Source: Elusimicrobiota bacterium (lineage in GTDB: Bacteria; Elusimicrobiota; Elusimicrobia; Elusimicrobiales; UBA9959). Taken from it: a stretch of DNA of 64,000 nucleotides. Each line of letters begins with the position of its first letter. Position 1 is the stretch's first letter. Shown here in pieces: positions 24,607-32,722 of the stretch. Location of the stretch: positions 1 to 64,000 of the forward strand of contig JAPLKI010000006.1 of the NCBI GenBank assembly GCA_026388155.1, written 5' to 3'. A program made the translations under genes and the position numbers. Under the pieces are notes generated by a model. The model was not told the DNA's origin. It did not search any database and saw only the letters and a program-made list of their open reading frames with translations.

Positions 24607-25500
24607 TTAGAACGGCATTCCCCCTGTTATCAGATCGCTTATCATGGGCGCGAGCATAAGGATGAATACCGTGGGGAAGATAAAAATAAAAAGCGGTATA
24701 AGCATTTTGGTGGAGGCCTGCGCCGCCAGCTTTTCGGCCCTGTTAAGACGGCGGAAACGCATATCCGTTGAATAATTTCTGAGCAAGTCCACGAGGCTCG
24801 TTCCCAGTTCGTCGGATTGAACGATAAGTCCGACAAAAGAACGCACCTCCTGGAGACCGGTGCGCAGCGAGAGGCGCCGCAGAGCGTCGCGCCTGGAATA
24901 TCCCAGTTGCACCTCGTTTATGGTACGCTCTATTTCAAGCTCCAGCCCGGTTTTAACCGGAGCTATATTGACTATGCGGGTGAAAGCCGTCATGTAGTCA
25001 AGCCCAGACTCTATCATTAAAGCCGAGAGGTCCACGAAAGTGGGAAAGTTCCTTATAATATCTTCCTGGCGGGCGCGTATTTTTCTTGAATAATAGGCGG
25101 CATTGGGCAAAAGAAAACCGAGAGGCACAAAAATAAGCACAAACGGAGACTGGGTAGGAACGAAAAGCAACGCCGGCAGGAGCACGGCCAAAATCTGTTT
25201 TAAGTGCAGCATTTTTAACGGATCGGTGCTTCTGGGACTGCCCAAAAGCATGTAAGTTTCCTCAAGTTTTTTTTCCTGGCCCATGCTCCGCGCGAGAAGC
25301 AGGTCCAGCCTGTCCCAAACATTTTTGCTGCCCTCCAGTTTGTTGAAAACCGAAGTTTCCTTTCCCGCCATGTCGCTGATATCCGAAATCGGCGAGCGTG
25401 AATCCTCCCTTGGGGAAAAAAAACGCTGCACAGCCGCGAAAGCCGCAAAAGAGCCGCTTACCGAAATCACAAAGAGAAAAATGCCGGTAATTTTATCCAT
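24607..25500 (-). CDS. tadC: TadC-like pilus inner-membrane protein (T2SSF family)
   Basis: The 297-residue protein has membrane helices at about 3-22, 100-135 and 265-290. The T2SSF domain has the usual pattern (MIESGLDYMTAFTRI; RRDALRRLSLRTGLQEVRSFVGLIVQSDELGTSLVDLLRNYS). It forms the inner-membrane platform with TadB, on which the TadA ATPase acts. It follows the tadB-like gene on the same strand, the usual Tad order. The symbol is by family resemblance and position. Confidence 0.88.
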   Translation of the reverse strand: MDKITGIFLFVISVSGSFAAFAAVQRFFSPREDSRSPISDISDMAGKETSVFNKLEGSKNVWDRLDLLLARSMGQEKKLEETYMLLGSPRSTDPLKMLHLKQILAVLLPALLFVPTQSPFVLIFVPLGFLLPNAAYYSRKIRARQEDIIRNFPTFVDLSALMIESGLDYMTAFTRIVNIAPVKTGLELEIERTINEVQLGYSRRDALRRLSLRTGLQEVRSFVGLIVQSDELGTSLVDLLRNYSTDMRFRRLNRAEKLAAQASTKMLIPLFIFIFPTVFILMLAPMISDLITGGMPF

Positions 25501-25555
25501 AACAAGCGCCTGTAATTATCCGTCTCAAAACAAGAGGTATTCGTTCGCCCATGCG

Positions 25556-25637
25556 CGCCATAAGCCATCTGCTTTAGGCCATAAGCTTTCAAGGAGTTCC
25601 TTTAAACCATATGGCATATGGCTTACGGCCTATGGCG
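25556..25637. repeat. 7-bp-word element 16
   Basis: GCCATAA words on the left, core CAAGGAGTTCCTTT (about 25598), and GGCTTAC/GGCCTAT words on the right. The stop-codon hairpin of the tadB-like gene follows immediately. Confidence 0.88.
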
Positions 25638-25638
25638 G

Positions 25639-25664
25639 TAGTCATAGCGCTTGCGCTATGACTA
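25639..25664. terminator. Stop-codon-overlapping GCGC hairpin, copy 1
   Basis: A 12-bp arm (TAGTCATAGCGC, 25639-25650) is perfectly inverted at 25653-25664. It overlaps the TAG stop of the tadB-like gene. The GCGC..GCGC centre is shared with hairpins at 32698-32722, 37155-37177 and 37306-37342. No T-tract follows. Confidence 0.7.
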
Positions 25665-27221
25665 CACACGTATCTTGCCAAGGCTTGAAACCACTTTCAT
25701 GCCTATAGCTATCCAGATGGCGCAGCCGATGAAGGTCGCCATACCGAGCGGACTGCCGTAAAATTTCATCATAGTTTCAGGCTGGAACATGAACATGACG
25801 CTCACCATGATCCAGGGCATGATGCCCACAACTATGGATTGTATCTTCTGCTGGGCCGTCATGGCCTTTGTTTTTTCCTCAAGCTTGGATTCTTCCCTGA
25901 TGTCTATCACTATTCTTTCAAAAACCTTGGTCAGATTGCCGCCCATCTGGCGCTGAAGAACAATGGCGCGTATCATGTAAGCCAGCATCCTGCTCTCCAC
26001 GCGATCTTCCATAACGCCTAACGCTTTTTCAAAAGTCATGCCCAACTGGTAATTCTTTATAACCAGGGCGAATTCGTCCGATATCGGCGGAACGAGGTCT
26101 TTTGAAACCATTTCAAAGCCCTGCACCACATCAAGGCCCGAACGCAGACAGTTGGAGAGCAGTATCAGGCCGTCCATCAGTTGTCCGTCAATTTTCTTTC
26201 CGCGCTTAACCTTCATGTAATTCAGCACGAAATTCGGAGTGCGCAGGCCCACAAAAAAACCGAGGCCGGACAAGGCGAGGAAAGCGAACGGATTAAACGT
26301 GAGCAAACCGATGAGGGCAAAAATACCCGTCGGCACAGCCACCAGGTATTTCACATTTATTGCTATGAACTGGCGTGAAAAAGCATCGGTCCACTTTGTG
26401 ACTTTTTTGGCGTAATCGCCCACCAGGGCGTCGGTTTTTTTGTCGTTGAGGGCTAAAAAAACGCGTACAGCGAGAAACATCAGCAGCACGCCGAACACGG
26501 TAAGAGCCGAACCCAGGATCTGCCCCCCTCTTGACTCGCGTTTTGGCGCCTCATACTTGCGCGGTTCGCCGAACAACATGGAAAAAGAATCCTGCGAGAA
26601 CACTGCGGTGGCGGTAACGGCATCGGCGTAACGCCGGGGGTTGCTGCTTGAGATGGCGTCGGCTATGGACTCCATTTCTTTCAGCATCAGGTTAAACTCC
26701 GCCATCATCGCGCGGCCGCGGCCGTTCATGGAATCGCCCATGGAATAGTCCCGCGTTCGGGCCCGGTAAAGCCGGTCAAGCGACATCTGGAACCGGATGC
26801 GGATGTCCGCGTATTCCTTCACCAAAAGCGCCGGCTGAATTTCCGCGCCGCCGGCCTCAGCCGGAAAGGTTTTACGGGTAAGTTCAAAGTATTCATAAAG
26901 GATGGATACCGGCGTCTGCCAGAGGGAAGCTTCGCTGATATCCCCTTCTTCCGGGTCATGCCAGACTTTTTTTGAAACCATTTCCGGCACCGTGGTGTCC
27001 AGCCATTTGGGCATTTGGACAGTGGAAGCCACGCCCCCGCACTTTATCGCGTAGTTGAGTATTTTGGGATCTTTTTCGGGGGCGAGGTAATAATAAAAAA
27101 GCTGCATTTTAACCGCGGCGCAGGACACCTCGGACATTTCCGTTCGGTTAAATACTCCGGCGCTCGCCGGTTTCCCGGCGAAAACCGCTAAAAAAAGGAT
27201 GCCCGCTGTAAGCTTCTTCAT
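25662..27221 (-). CDS. tadB: TadB-like pilus inner-membrane protein with an exported N-terminal domain
   Basis: The C-terminal part (about 290-519) is a T2SSF platform domain with membrane helices (for example DGLILLSNCLRSGLDVVQGFEM; AYMIRAIVLQRQMGGNLTKV). Unusually, it is preceded by a signal sequence (MKKLTAGILFLAVFAGKPASA) and about 210 residues predicted to be periplasmic, then a helix at about 235-255. TadB proteins are usually about 300 residues. The extra domain has no recognised motif. It follows the TadZ-TadA fusion and precedes tadC. Confidence 0.86.
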   Translation of the reverse strand: MKKLTAGILFLAVFAGKPASAGVFNRTEMSEVSCAAVKMQLFYYYLAPEKDPKILNYAIKCGGVASTVQMPKWLDTTVPEMVSKKVWHDPEEGDISEASLWQTPVSILYEYFELTRKTFPAEAGGAEIQPALLVKEYADIRIRFQMSLDRLYRARTRDYSMGDSMNGRGRAMMAEFNLMLKEMESIADAISSSNPRRYADAVTATAVFSQDSFSMLFGEPRKYEAPKRESRGGQILGSALTVFGVLLMFLAVRVFLALNDKKTDALVGDYAKKVTKWTDAFSRQFIAINVKYLVAVPTGIFALIGLLTFNPFAFLALSGLGFFVGLRTPNFVLNYMKVKRGKKIDGQLMDGLILLSNCLRSGLDVVQGFEMVSKDLVPPISDEFALVIKNYQLGMTFEKALGVMEDRVESRMLAYMIRAIVLQRQMGGNLTKVFERIVIDIREESKLEEKTKAMTAQQKIQSIVVGIMPWIMVSVMFMFQPETMMKFYGSPLGMATFIGCAIWIAIGMKVVSSLGKIRV

Positions 27222-27268
27222 AGTTTAAAGACAGAGTAGTTAAGCAATTCCGTAAAATGCGCTATTCG

Positions 27269-29485
27269 CTATCCTTTACCTGTGCGCTGCTGCCTCTGCT
27301 CATCCGTCCAGAACATATCCACCGGCACTTGCATACCATGGGTTCCGAAATCATTAAAGAACTTGGGCGGATCGCCCGTGGCACTGAATGAGCCCACAAC
27401 CTTTCCGTTTTCGTCTATCCCCTGCTGCTTGTATTTGAACAGTTCATGCGTCAGTATCTGGTTCTCTTCGCGGCCGGTTATTTCGGTTATGGAGGTGATT
27501 TTCCTGGTACCGTCGGAAAAGCGGGTCAGCTGCACTATCATGTGCACGGCCGAAGATATCATTTCCCGAAGCGCCCAAATAGGTAGGTCGGCGCCCGCCA
27601 TAAGGCACATGGCCTCCATGCGGGTAAGAGCGTCGCGCGGAGTGTTTGCGTGTATGGTGGCAAGAGACCCTTCATGGCCCGTGTTCATGGCCTGCAACAT
27701 ATCCAGGGCCTCGGAACCGCGGACTTCGCCTACCACTATGCGGTCGGGCCGCATACGAAGACAGTTCTTTACCAGATCCCGTATACTGATCTCGCCTTTG
27801 CCCTCAATGTTGGGCGGGCGGCTCTCAAGGCGCACCCAGTGATCCTGCTGAAGACGCAATTCGGCCGTGTCCTCAACGGTTACTATGCGCTCGTCTTCAG
27901 GGATATAGTTTGAGAGCATGTTAAGGAAAGTGGTTTTACCGGTGCCGGTGCCGCCTGAGATAATAATGTCCTTGCGCAGCCTTACGCAGGCCTTTAAAAA
28001 ATCAACCCCCGTCTGGGAAATACTGCCTTTTCTTATAAGCTCGGAGTCGGTAAAAGGTTTGGCGGAAAAACGCCGTATGGTGAGCGTCGGCCCCGAAATC
28101 GCGAGCGGCGAGATGATCGCGTTCACGCGCGAGCCGTCTTTCAGGCGGGCGTCCACGTACGGAACGGATTCGTCTATGCGCTTGCCAAGCGGAGCCACTA
28201 TCCTTTTAATTACCTGCATGATCTGTTCGTCGCTTCTGAAACGGTATTTAGTGAGCGTCAGCTTGCCGGCTTTTTCTATATAAATACGGTCCGCGGAATT
28301 CACCATGATTTCGGTTATGCCGGGGTCGCGCATAATTTCTTCCAGGGGACCGAGACCCAGGATCTCGTCAAGCAGCTCGTTTATGAATTTAACCCGCTGC
28401 TCCCTGGTAAGCGGGTTAGCGGTTTCTTTTTGAAGGAGGCCGTTGATGATAAGGTCGACTTTTTTTCTGGTTTCCGCGTTGACGGCCACGTCGTCGCTTA
28501 TTTTCACACGCTCAGTTTCAAGCGCGGCCACCACATTGCGGTGCACCGACATTTTCAGCGTTTCCCAGAAAGGCGGCACATCCACTCTTCCGGCGTTGGC
28601 CTGCGGGGCCTTGGAGTCCGCGACAGAAGCGGCCGGCGCGGTTTTTTCGAGTTGCCGCCAAAGCATGTCGGAACCGTGGGCGAATTCCTGCGAGGAAACG
28701 CTTGAAACCCACTGTTTTTCGGCGGGCTTCAGTTCGCCAAGGCGTCCAAGAAGAACGCGCAGTATCCGTATCCACTGTGTATTGGGCTGTTCAACTATCA
28801 AAAGTTTGTTCTGATTGGCGCAAGCGGGCATGGAGTCTTCCCAGGGCATGAAAGCCAGCATATCCTTGCCCATCTGTTTGAAGAATTTCTCAACTTCCTT
28901 GGGGCCGATCGCGCCGGGCATGTCATAAAGGTTGGCCACCACTTCGAACCTGTTCATCGGGAAGTGAAGTTCGTTGATTTCGCGGAAAGCCGAAGCGGAG
29001 GCGTTCAGGGCATTGACATTTGAGTTGGTGACCCAGAAAACCAGGTCTGAAATGTCAAAGGCGAAGATCTGCATGGGAAAATAGGAATCGACATCTATAA
29101 AGAGATCAAAGGACTGGGAAAGCTTTGAAAGTATGGGCAAAATCAGCTCGGGCGACATTTTGGCCACATCCTGGCGTTTTTTGCTCAGCGGCAGCACACC
29201 TACGCCCCACTGGGAAATAGGTATTTTCCCGCGCAACAGGGCGCCGACGGCTCCCACGGATTCCCGCCCGATCGTCCGGACAATTTCGGCCAGCGACGGC
29301 GGATCAACTCCCAGCATGGCGGTATGCTCCTGACGGCACAGCGGATCAAGCGGTATGATAAGCACATTGCGCTTTTGATAATTGGCCCAGGCAAGAGCTA
29401 AATTGAGCGCAATAGAAGTTTTTCCCACGCCCTCCTTGGGGCCTGAAAAAGTTATTACCCGGGGAGTAGTATTCTGGTTGTCCAT
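27269..29485 (-). CDS. TadZ-TadA fusion: MinD-like localisation ATPase joined to the pilus assembly ATPase
   Basis: The N-terminal 260 residues are a CpaE/TadZ-type P-loop protein ([48 protein letters not shown]). A linker follows. The C-terminal 440 residues are a complete CpaF/TadA ATPase: Walker [14 protein letters not shown], Asp box [15 protein letters not shown], Walker [20 protein letters not shown] and His box [19 protein letters not shown]. In most Tad loci these are separate genes. ATGs at 29497 and 29485 are both possible; neither has a strong ribosome site. It lies between the secretin and tadB-like genes. Confidence 0.9.
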   Translation of the reverse strand: MDNQNTTPRVITFSGPKEGVGKTSIALNLALAWANYQKRNVLIIPLDPLCRQEHTAMLGVDPPSLAEIVRTIGRESVGAVGALLRGKIPISQWGVGVLPLSKKRQDVAKMSPELILPILSKLSQSFDLFIDVDSYFPMQIFAFDISDLVFWVTNSNVNALNASASAFREINELHFPMNRFEVVANLYDMPGAIGPKEVEKFFKQMGKDMLAFMPWEDSMPACANQNKLLIVEQPNTQWIRILRVLLGRLGELKPAEKQWVSSVSSQEFAHGSDMLWRQLEKTAPAASVADSKAPQANAGRVDVPPFWETLKMSVHRNVVAALETERVKISDDVAVNAETRKKVDLIINGLLQKETANPLTREQRVKFINELLDEILGLGPLEEIMRDPGITEIMVNSADRIYIEKAGKLTLTKYRFRSDEQIMQVIKRIVAPLGKRIDESVPYVDARLKDGSRVNAIISPLAISGPTLTIRRFSAKPFTDSELIRKGSISQTGVDFLKACVRLRKDIIISGGTGTGKTTFLNMLSNYIPEDERIVTVEDTAELRLQQDHWVRLESRPPNIEGKGEISIRDLVKNCLRMRPDRIVVGEVRGSEALDMLQAMNTGHEGSLATIHANTPRDALTRMEAMCLMAGADLPIWALREMISSAVHMIVQLTRFSDGTRKITSITEITGREENQILTHELFKYKQQGIDENGKVVGSFSATGDPPKFFNDFGTHGMQVPVDMFWTDEQRQQRTGKG

Positions 29486-29496
29486 ATTCTCTGCCA

Positions 29497-29575
29497 TACG
29501 CCTTAAGCTATAAGCCATAGGCCATAAGGAACTCCCTGAAGCTTATGGCTTACGGCATACGGCTTATGACAGTAC
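29497..29575. repeat. 7-bp-word element 17
   Basis: GCCTTAA, GCTATAA and GCCATAG words run into the core AAGGAACTCC. The right arm is GGCTTAC/GGCATAC words, complementary in type. It separates the secretin from the TadZ-TadA fusion. Confidence 0.88.
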
Positions 29576-29581
29576 ACTTGC

Positions 29582-30346
29582 CTACTTAATTATATCGAAC
29601 GTCACGAACAAAAACAGCGAACTCTGTTCTTCCACCACATCGGTTGAGCTGAAAAGAGCTCCCAAAAGAGGTATGCTGCCCAATACCGGCACCCTGTTCT
29701 TTACCACATTGCGGTTGCTGCGCTTTAAGCCGCCTATAACAAGCGTTTCCCCGCTTTTAAGTTCAACCTCGGTCTGGATCTGGCGGGTTATCATGGATGG
29801 TATGGTGGTGCCGGAAACGACCACCGGTTTTGAATAATCGGGATTTGAAACCTCCAGCTGCAGCTGCACGTCCACCGTGTCTTTTTTTTCGGCGAGTATC
29901 ACGGGAAGCACGGTCAGGATAACGCCGAATTTTTTAAACTCGGCTCCCACGCCCTGGTTGTTGGAATAAGGCACCGGGATCTCTCCGCCCACCGTGAAAT
30001 TCGCCTGCGTGCCGCTTTTAGTGATGATCTTCGGGTTTGAAAGCAGCTGGGCCTTGCCTTCCGTTTCAAGAAGCTTCAGCGAAGTGCTCAAAGCGGTTTT
30101 TCGCTCGAAATCGCCGAGGGTGATAATGCCCGAGATGGTCTTCTCCGTGAAATCAAAAAACTGGTTCCAAGAAAAACCGTGCGTTTTCTGTATGGAACCG
30201 CTTATTTCAACGATATCGGCGGATACAGCCACCATCTCGGCCTTCTGCGCCCAGGCGGACGGCGCGAGGACAAGGACCGCAGCCAAAAACAGCGAATAGG
30301 GAAGGAGCCCTGTTCCTCGTGGTATTTTTTGTGTAATGGGTTTCAT
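29582..30346 (-). CDS. Short secretin (CpaC/RcpA-like)
   Basis: After a signal peptide (MKPITQKIPRGTGLLPYSLF, ending APSAWA) only about 220 residues follow, nearly all secretin domain. Typical segments are LLETEGKAQLLSNPKIITKS, ANFTVGGEIPVPYSN and KSGETLVIGGLKRSNRN, with VPVLGSIPLLGALFSS at the end. CpaC/RcpA secretins are usually above 400 residues, with BON and N-domains that are absent here. It should still form the outer-membrane gate. The ATG at 30346 has GGAG 6 nt upstream. The leader DNA resembles that of the efflux adaptor gene at 52.2 kb. Confidence 0.86.
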   Translation of the reverse strand: MKPITQKIPRGTGLLPYSLFLAAVLVLAPSAWAQKAEMVAVSADIVEISGSIQKTHGFSWNQFFDFTEKTISGIITLGDFERKTALSTSLKLLETEGKAQLLSNPKIITKSGTQANFTVGGEIPVPYSNNQGVGAEFKKFGVILTVLPVILAEKKDTVDVQLQLEVSNPDYSKPVVVSGTTIPSMITRQIQTEVELKSGETLVIGGLKRSNRNVVKNRVPVLGSIPLLGALFSSTDVVEEQSSLFLFVTFDIIK

Positions 30347-30358
30347 ATTAATCTCCAA
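30285..30358 (-). repeat. Shared secretion-leader cassette, second type, copy 1
   Basis: From the ribosome site (GGAGATTAAT) into the signal peptide this DNA aligns with about 52203-52315 of the efflux adaptor gene. Shared features are ACAAAAAA, a G-G-A/G-AC-A/C-GG-G/C-CT block and CCTATTCGCT. The other copy has an extra run of 7-bp words. Confidence 0.55.
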
Positions 30359-30391
30359 CCATGCTGCCTATGACCTGCGACTTGTGACTAG

Positions 30392-30416
30392 CCGGCTTCC
30401 CCGCCGCGGAAGCCGG
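30392..30416. terminator. 9-bp hairpin directly after the cpaB stop
   Basis: CCGGCTTCC (30392-30400) is inverted at 30408-30416, immediately 3' of the cpaB-like stop codon. No T-tract follows, so it may be an mRNA end stabiliser or weak terminator. Confidence 0.5.
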
Positions 30417-31172
30417 TTACTTTATCAGCCGCTTGAAACTCGCTATCTCCATCGGATGCAACTCCACGTCGCCAAGACCGCGCACCACCACCGACACATG
30501 GCCCTGCTCAAGTGAGAGCGCAAGATACTGTGTTTCGTTGGGGTTAAGAGCCAGGCTCAAAGCCCCTTTTTCCGAAAAAGCCTGATCGGCCGCTTCCTGG
30601 CCGGACTTGGACTTGGCCTGGACGGAAGACAGGCCCTGGCCCAGGTTTGAGCCCACACCGAGCACCAGAACATTCTGCAGAATGGTGGCCGTCACACGTT
30701 CCTTGCGGCTGTCGGCCATGACCGCCTCAAAGGTGACAAGCACATCTATTTTGTCACCGGGCTTAATAAGGCGCAACAGGTCGTTATCGAGCGGCATCAT
30801 GCAGCCGCGGTAGCCGGGCGGCACTTTCACGCTGAGTCCCGCCTCGGGACTTAGCGGGATCAGCGCCGACTGCGTTATCTGATTGCCTTTCGGGATTCTT
30901 ATCGCGGTCACTAAATTATTGACCAGCTTTATATCCGAATTGCTGCGGATTTCATAGGCGTCCTGCTGCATGTATATTTTCGGGATCTTGACCGTTTCCA
31001 CAAGGTCGCTCTTAAGGATGGTGCGCGCGGGCAATTCATAGCTGGCTACCAGCACCGAGGCCTCCTCGTGAGCGGCGGAAAGCGCGCGCTCTTTTGAGGT
31101 CAGAACAAACCAGTAAATGGCGGACGCGGCCAAAGCCAGTACCATGGGCAGGATTACACCTTTCTTTTCCAT
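30417..31172 (-). CDS. cpaB: CpaB/RcpC-like pilus assembly protein
   Basis: An N-terminal membrane anchor (about 7-25, ILPMVLALAASAIYWFVL) is followed by a SAF domain (VLVASYELPARTILKSDLVETVKIP) and the RcpC-type region (VKVPPGYRGCMMPLDNDLLRLIKPGDKIDVLVTF). This is the expected layout of CpaB, a periplasmic assembly factor encoded beside the secretin. AGGAGGA lies 6 nt before the ATG. It is preceded by the TadE-like gene and a repeat-rich gap. Confidence 0.9.
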   Translation of the reverse strand: MEKKGVILPMVLALAASAIYWFVLTSKERALSAAHEEASVLVASYELPARTILKSDLVETVKIPKIYMQQDAYEIRSNSDIKLVNNLVTAIRIPKGNQITQSALIPLSPEAGLSVKVPPGYRGCMMPLDNDLLRLIKPGDKIDVLVTFEAVMADSRKERVTATILQNVLVLGVGSNLGQGLSSVQAKSKSGQEAADQAFSEKGALSLALNPNETQYLALSLEQGHVSVVVRGLGDVELHPMEIASFKRLIK

Positions 31173-31262
31173 ATTAAATCCTCCTATACAATTAAATCTT
31201 CGCTGGGCCGCCGGACGGCCGGGCAGCTTGACAGCTTTTTCTCCGCTTCCAACCTATGCCTT

Positions 31263-31368
31263 GTTACCCGCCCAGCTCTTTTCGCCCGGGCCCAAAGACC
31301 TCCAGCCGGAAGCGCCGCACCACACTCCCATCCCTCCTGTTTCCAAAAGGGCCGGACCTGCGACCTGT
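31263..31368. repeat. Second-family inverted-repeat element, copy B (intergenic)
   Basis: About 105 bp in the gap between cpaB and the TadE-like gene. It aligns throughout with copy C (31841-31947), sharing GTTACC/GTAACC ends, a CCAAAG block, and CCAAAAG followed by GACCTG. Both copies have the same orientation. Confidence 0.75.
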
Positions 31369-31398
31369 GACTCAAAAAGCCGCCCGGCGGCTTTTTGC

Positions 31399-32049
31399 TT
31401 ACTGAAAAAACGGTTTTTCTATCGGCATTCTCACCGTAACCGATATTGTCTTTATTCGCCGAGACCTCGGTGGATCGGACAACATAACGCTTGATCCGGG
31501 AAAAACCAGCTTTACCGGATAGGTTAAAGTTACCCTTAGATCCTGGCTTGTGTAGTTGTTCCCGGTAGCCGCGGACTGGGGATCCGGTCCGTAAGGCCGC
31601 GACTCTCTGGAAGAATCCAGCGTGGCGGTGGGCAGCATCTCTTTAAGCGTGCTGTTCATTTTTGATACTTCATTGCCGCCACCATATCCGCCGCCATTCG
31701 GACCGGCTACCAAAGAGCCTATGCGGGCCAGTTCGTAAGCGCAGTGATGGACCAAAATGGTCTGATAGGCGAGGTTTCCTATTTCCATGATGCAAAAAAT
31801 CAGCAGCATGAAAATAGGCAGCACCAACAGCAACTCAACGGTAACCTGCCCCGCCCTTTTGGTCCGCGCCCAAAGCCCTCCGGCAAGAAACGTTGCGGAA
31901 GCAGCCGAACTATCCTGCCTCCAAAAGAGCGGGACCTGCCCCGCTTTCCTGATTTTCAAAGAACAGCTGCCCGTGAAAGCGCGCAAGTACTTTACAAAAG
32001 CGCTTAAAAAAAGCTTCAAGAAGCTTTTTTCAGCTTCCCCGACTATCAT
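31399..32049 (-). CDS. TadE-like pseudopilin with a repeat element inside its leader
   Basis: The segment TKRAGQVTVELLLVLPIFML is a TadE processing site (Gly-Gln, Glu at +5) and membrane helix. A periplasmic domain of about 110 residues follows. The leader before the site is unusually long (about 70 residues). It is largely the translation of a second-family repeat (31841-31947), and even contains an earlier KAGQVP copy. The ATG at 32049 has GGGAGG 7 nt upstream, so the repeat is translated. After processing the mature protein would be free of it. Confidence 0.82.
   Translation of the reverse strand: MIVGEAEKSFLKLFLSAFVKYLRAFTGSCSLKIRKAGQVPLFWRQDSSAASATFLAGGLWARTKRAGQVTVELLLVLPIFMLLIFCIMEIGNLAYQTILVHHCAYELARIGSLVAGPNGGGYGGGNEVSKMNSTLKEMLPTATLDSSRESRPYGPDPQSAATGNNYTSQDLRVTLTYPVKLVFPGSSVMLSDPPRSRRIKTISVTVRMPIEKPFFQ
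31841..31947. repeat. Second-family inverted-repeat element, copy C (inside the TadE-like leader)
   Basis: The arms CTGCCCCGCCCTTTTGG (31846-31862) and CCAAAAGAGCGGGACCTG (about 31921-31938) are imperfect inverses about 60 bp apart. The element is in frame and free of stops on the coding strand. Confidence 0.8.
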
Positions 32050-32109
32050 AAGCACACCTCCCGTCCGCCTAAGGCGGACGGATAACGCGCGTTGCCGGAC
32101 TCTTAAAGC

Positions 32110-32301
32110 TTACTGATTGCCGCCGCTGGCTCCCAGCGAGGTGGCCGCGCCGCCTATCATTGTTGATATCTGCCTGAAAAGGCCCGGCATGTAATTTTTA
32201 AGCGCCACGCCGGCAATAAGCACCACACCCACCACCACCGCCAGCATGAGCAGATACTCCACGGTGTTCTGACCGGGCCTGTTACTGAATATTTTTTTCA
32301 T
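32110..32301 (-). CDS. flp: Flp-type major pilin
   Basis: The 63-residue protein has a short basic leader (MKKIFSNRPG), the cleavage site Gly-Gln and the Flp motif NTVEYLLMLAVVVGVVLIAGV. Length, leader and motif match Flp pilins, the main subunit of Tad pili. This leader is not expanded by repeats, unlike its neighbours. A purine-rich GGAGGATAAGGA precedes the ATG. It lies at the head of the Tad core genes, as is usual. Confidence 0.9.
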   Translation of the reverse strand: MKKIFSNRPGQNTVEYLLMLAVVVGVVLIAGVALKNYMPGLFRQISTMIGGAATSLGASGGNQ

Positions 32302-32383
32302 TTTCCTTATCCTCCGATTTAGTTTACGATCCGCCTTGAATCCGCCGCACTTTACTTTCTTTTACCGGGTACCGCTTACTTCC

Positions 32384-32599
32384 CTAGTTCGGGTCCTGCT
32401 TGTACATCTTCATTACAATTATCCCGCCGCTCTTGAACTGCCCTGAAAGATACCACTGCAGGCTTTTATAAAGAAACACAAAAACGACTAAAAGCGACAC
32501 CGTAACCAGCAGGTACTCTATGGCAGTCTGCCCGCGGCGCTTTAAGCCGTAAACCTTAGGCCGCAAGCCGGAACCTGATTCTTTGCCCAAAAAAGCCAT
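32384..32599 (-). CDS. Pilin-like minor subunit
   Basis: The 71-residue protein ends its leader with LKRRGQTAIEYLLVTVSLLV, a class III processing site with Glu-Tyr at the usual place and one helix. The leader residues LRPKVYGL come from GCCTAAG/TTTACGG-type 7-bp words. The short C-terminal part ends MKMYKQDPN. GGAAGG lies about 7 nt before the ATG. It is adjacent to the Flp pilin. Confidence 0.8.
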   Translation of the reverse strand: MAFLGKESGSGLRPKVYGLKRRGQTAIEYLLVTVSLLVVFVFLYKSLQWYLSGQFKSGGIIVMKMYKQDPN

Positions 32600-32611
32600 C
32601 TTTCACCTTCC

Positions 32612-32697
32612 GCTCAAGGCTGCCATACGCCATAAGCCATAGGCTTTTTTAAGGAGTTCCTTAATGGCTATATGGCCTAAAGCATATAGCTTATGGC
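32612..32697. repeat. 7-bp-word element 18
   Basis: GCCATAC/GCCATAA words, core AAGGAGTTCCTTAA (about 32652), then GGCTATA/GGCCTAA words. A stop-codon hairpin follows at 32698. Confidence 0.88.
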
Positions 32698-32722
32698 AAT
32701 CATAGCGCTTTGCGCTATGATT
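32698..32722. terminator. Stop-codon-overlapping GCGC hairpin, copy 2
   Basis: AATCATAGCGC (32698-32708) is perfectly inverted at 32712-32722 around TTT, overlapping the TAA of the PorV-like gene. The sequence is nearly the same as copies at 25639 and 37155. Confidence 0.7.

Noticed and set aside
31184-31375. A 63-codon gene between cpaB and the TadE-like gene
   Set aside because: It consists of the second-family repeat read in frame.
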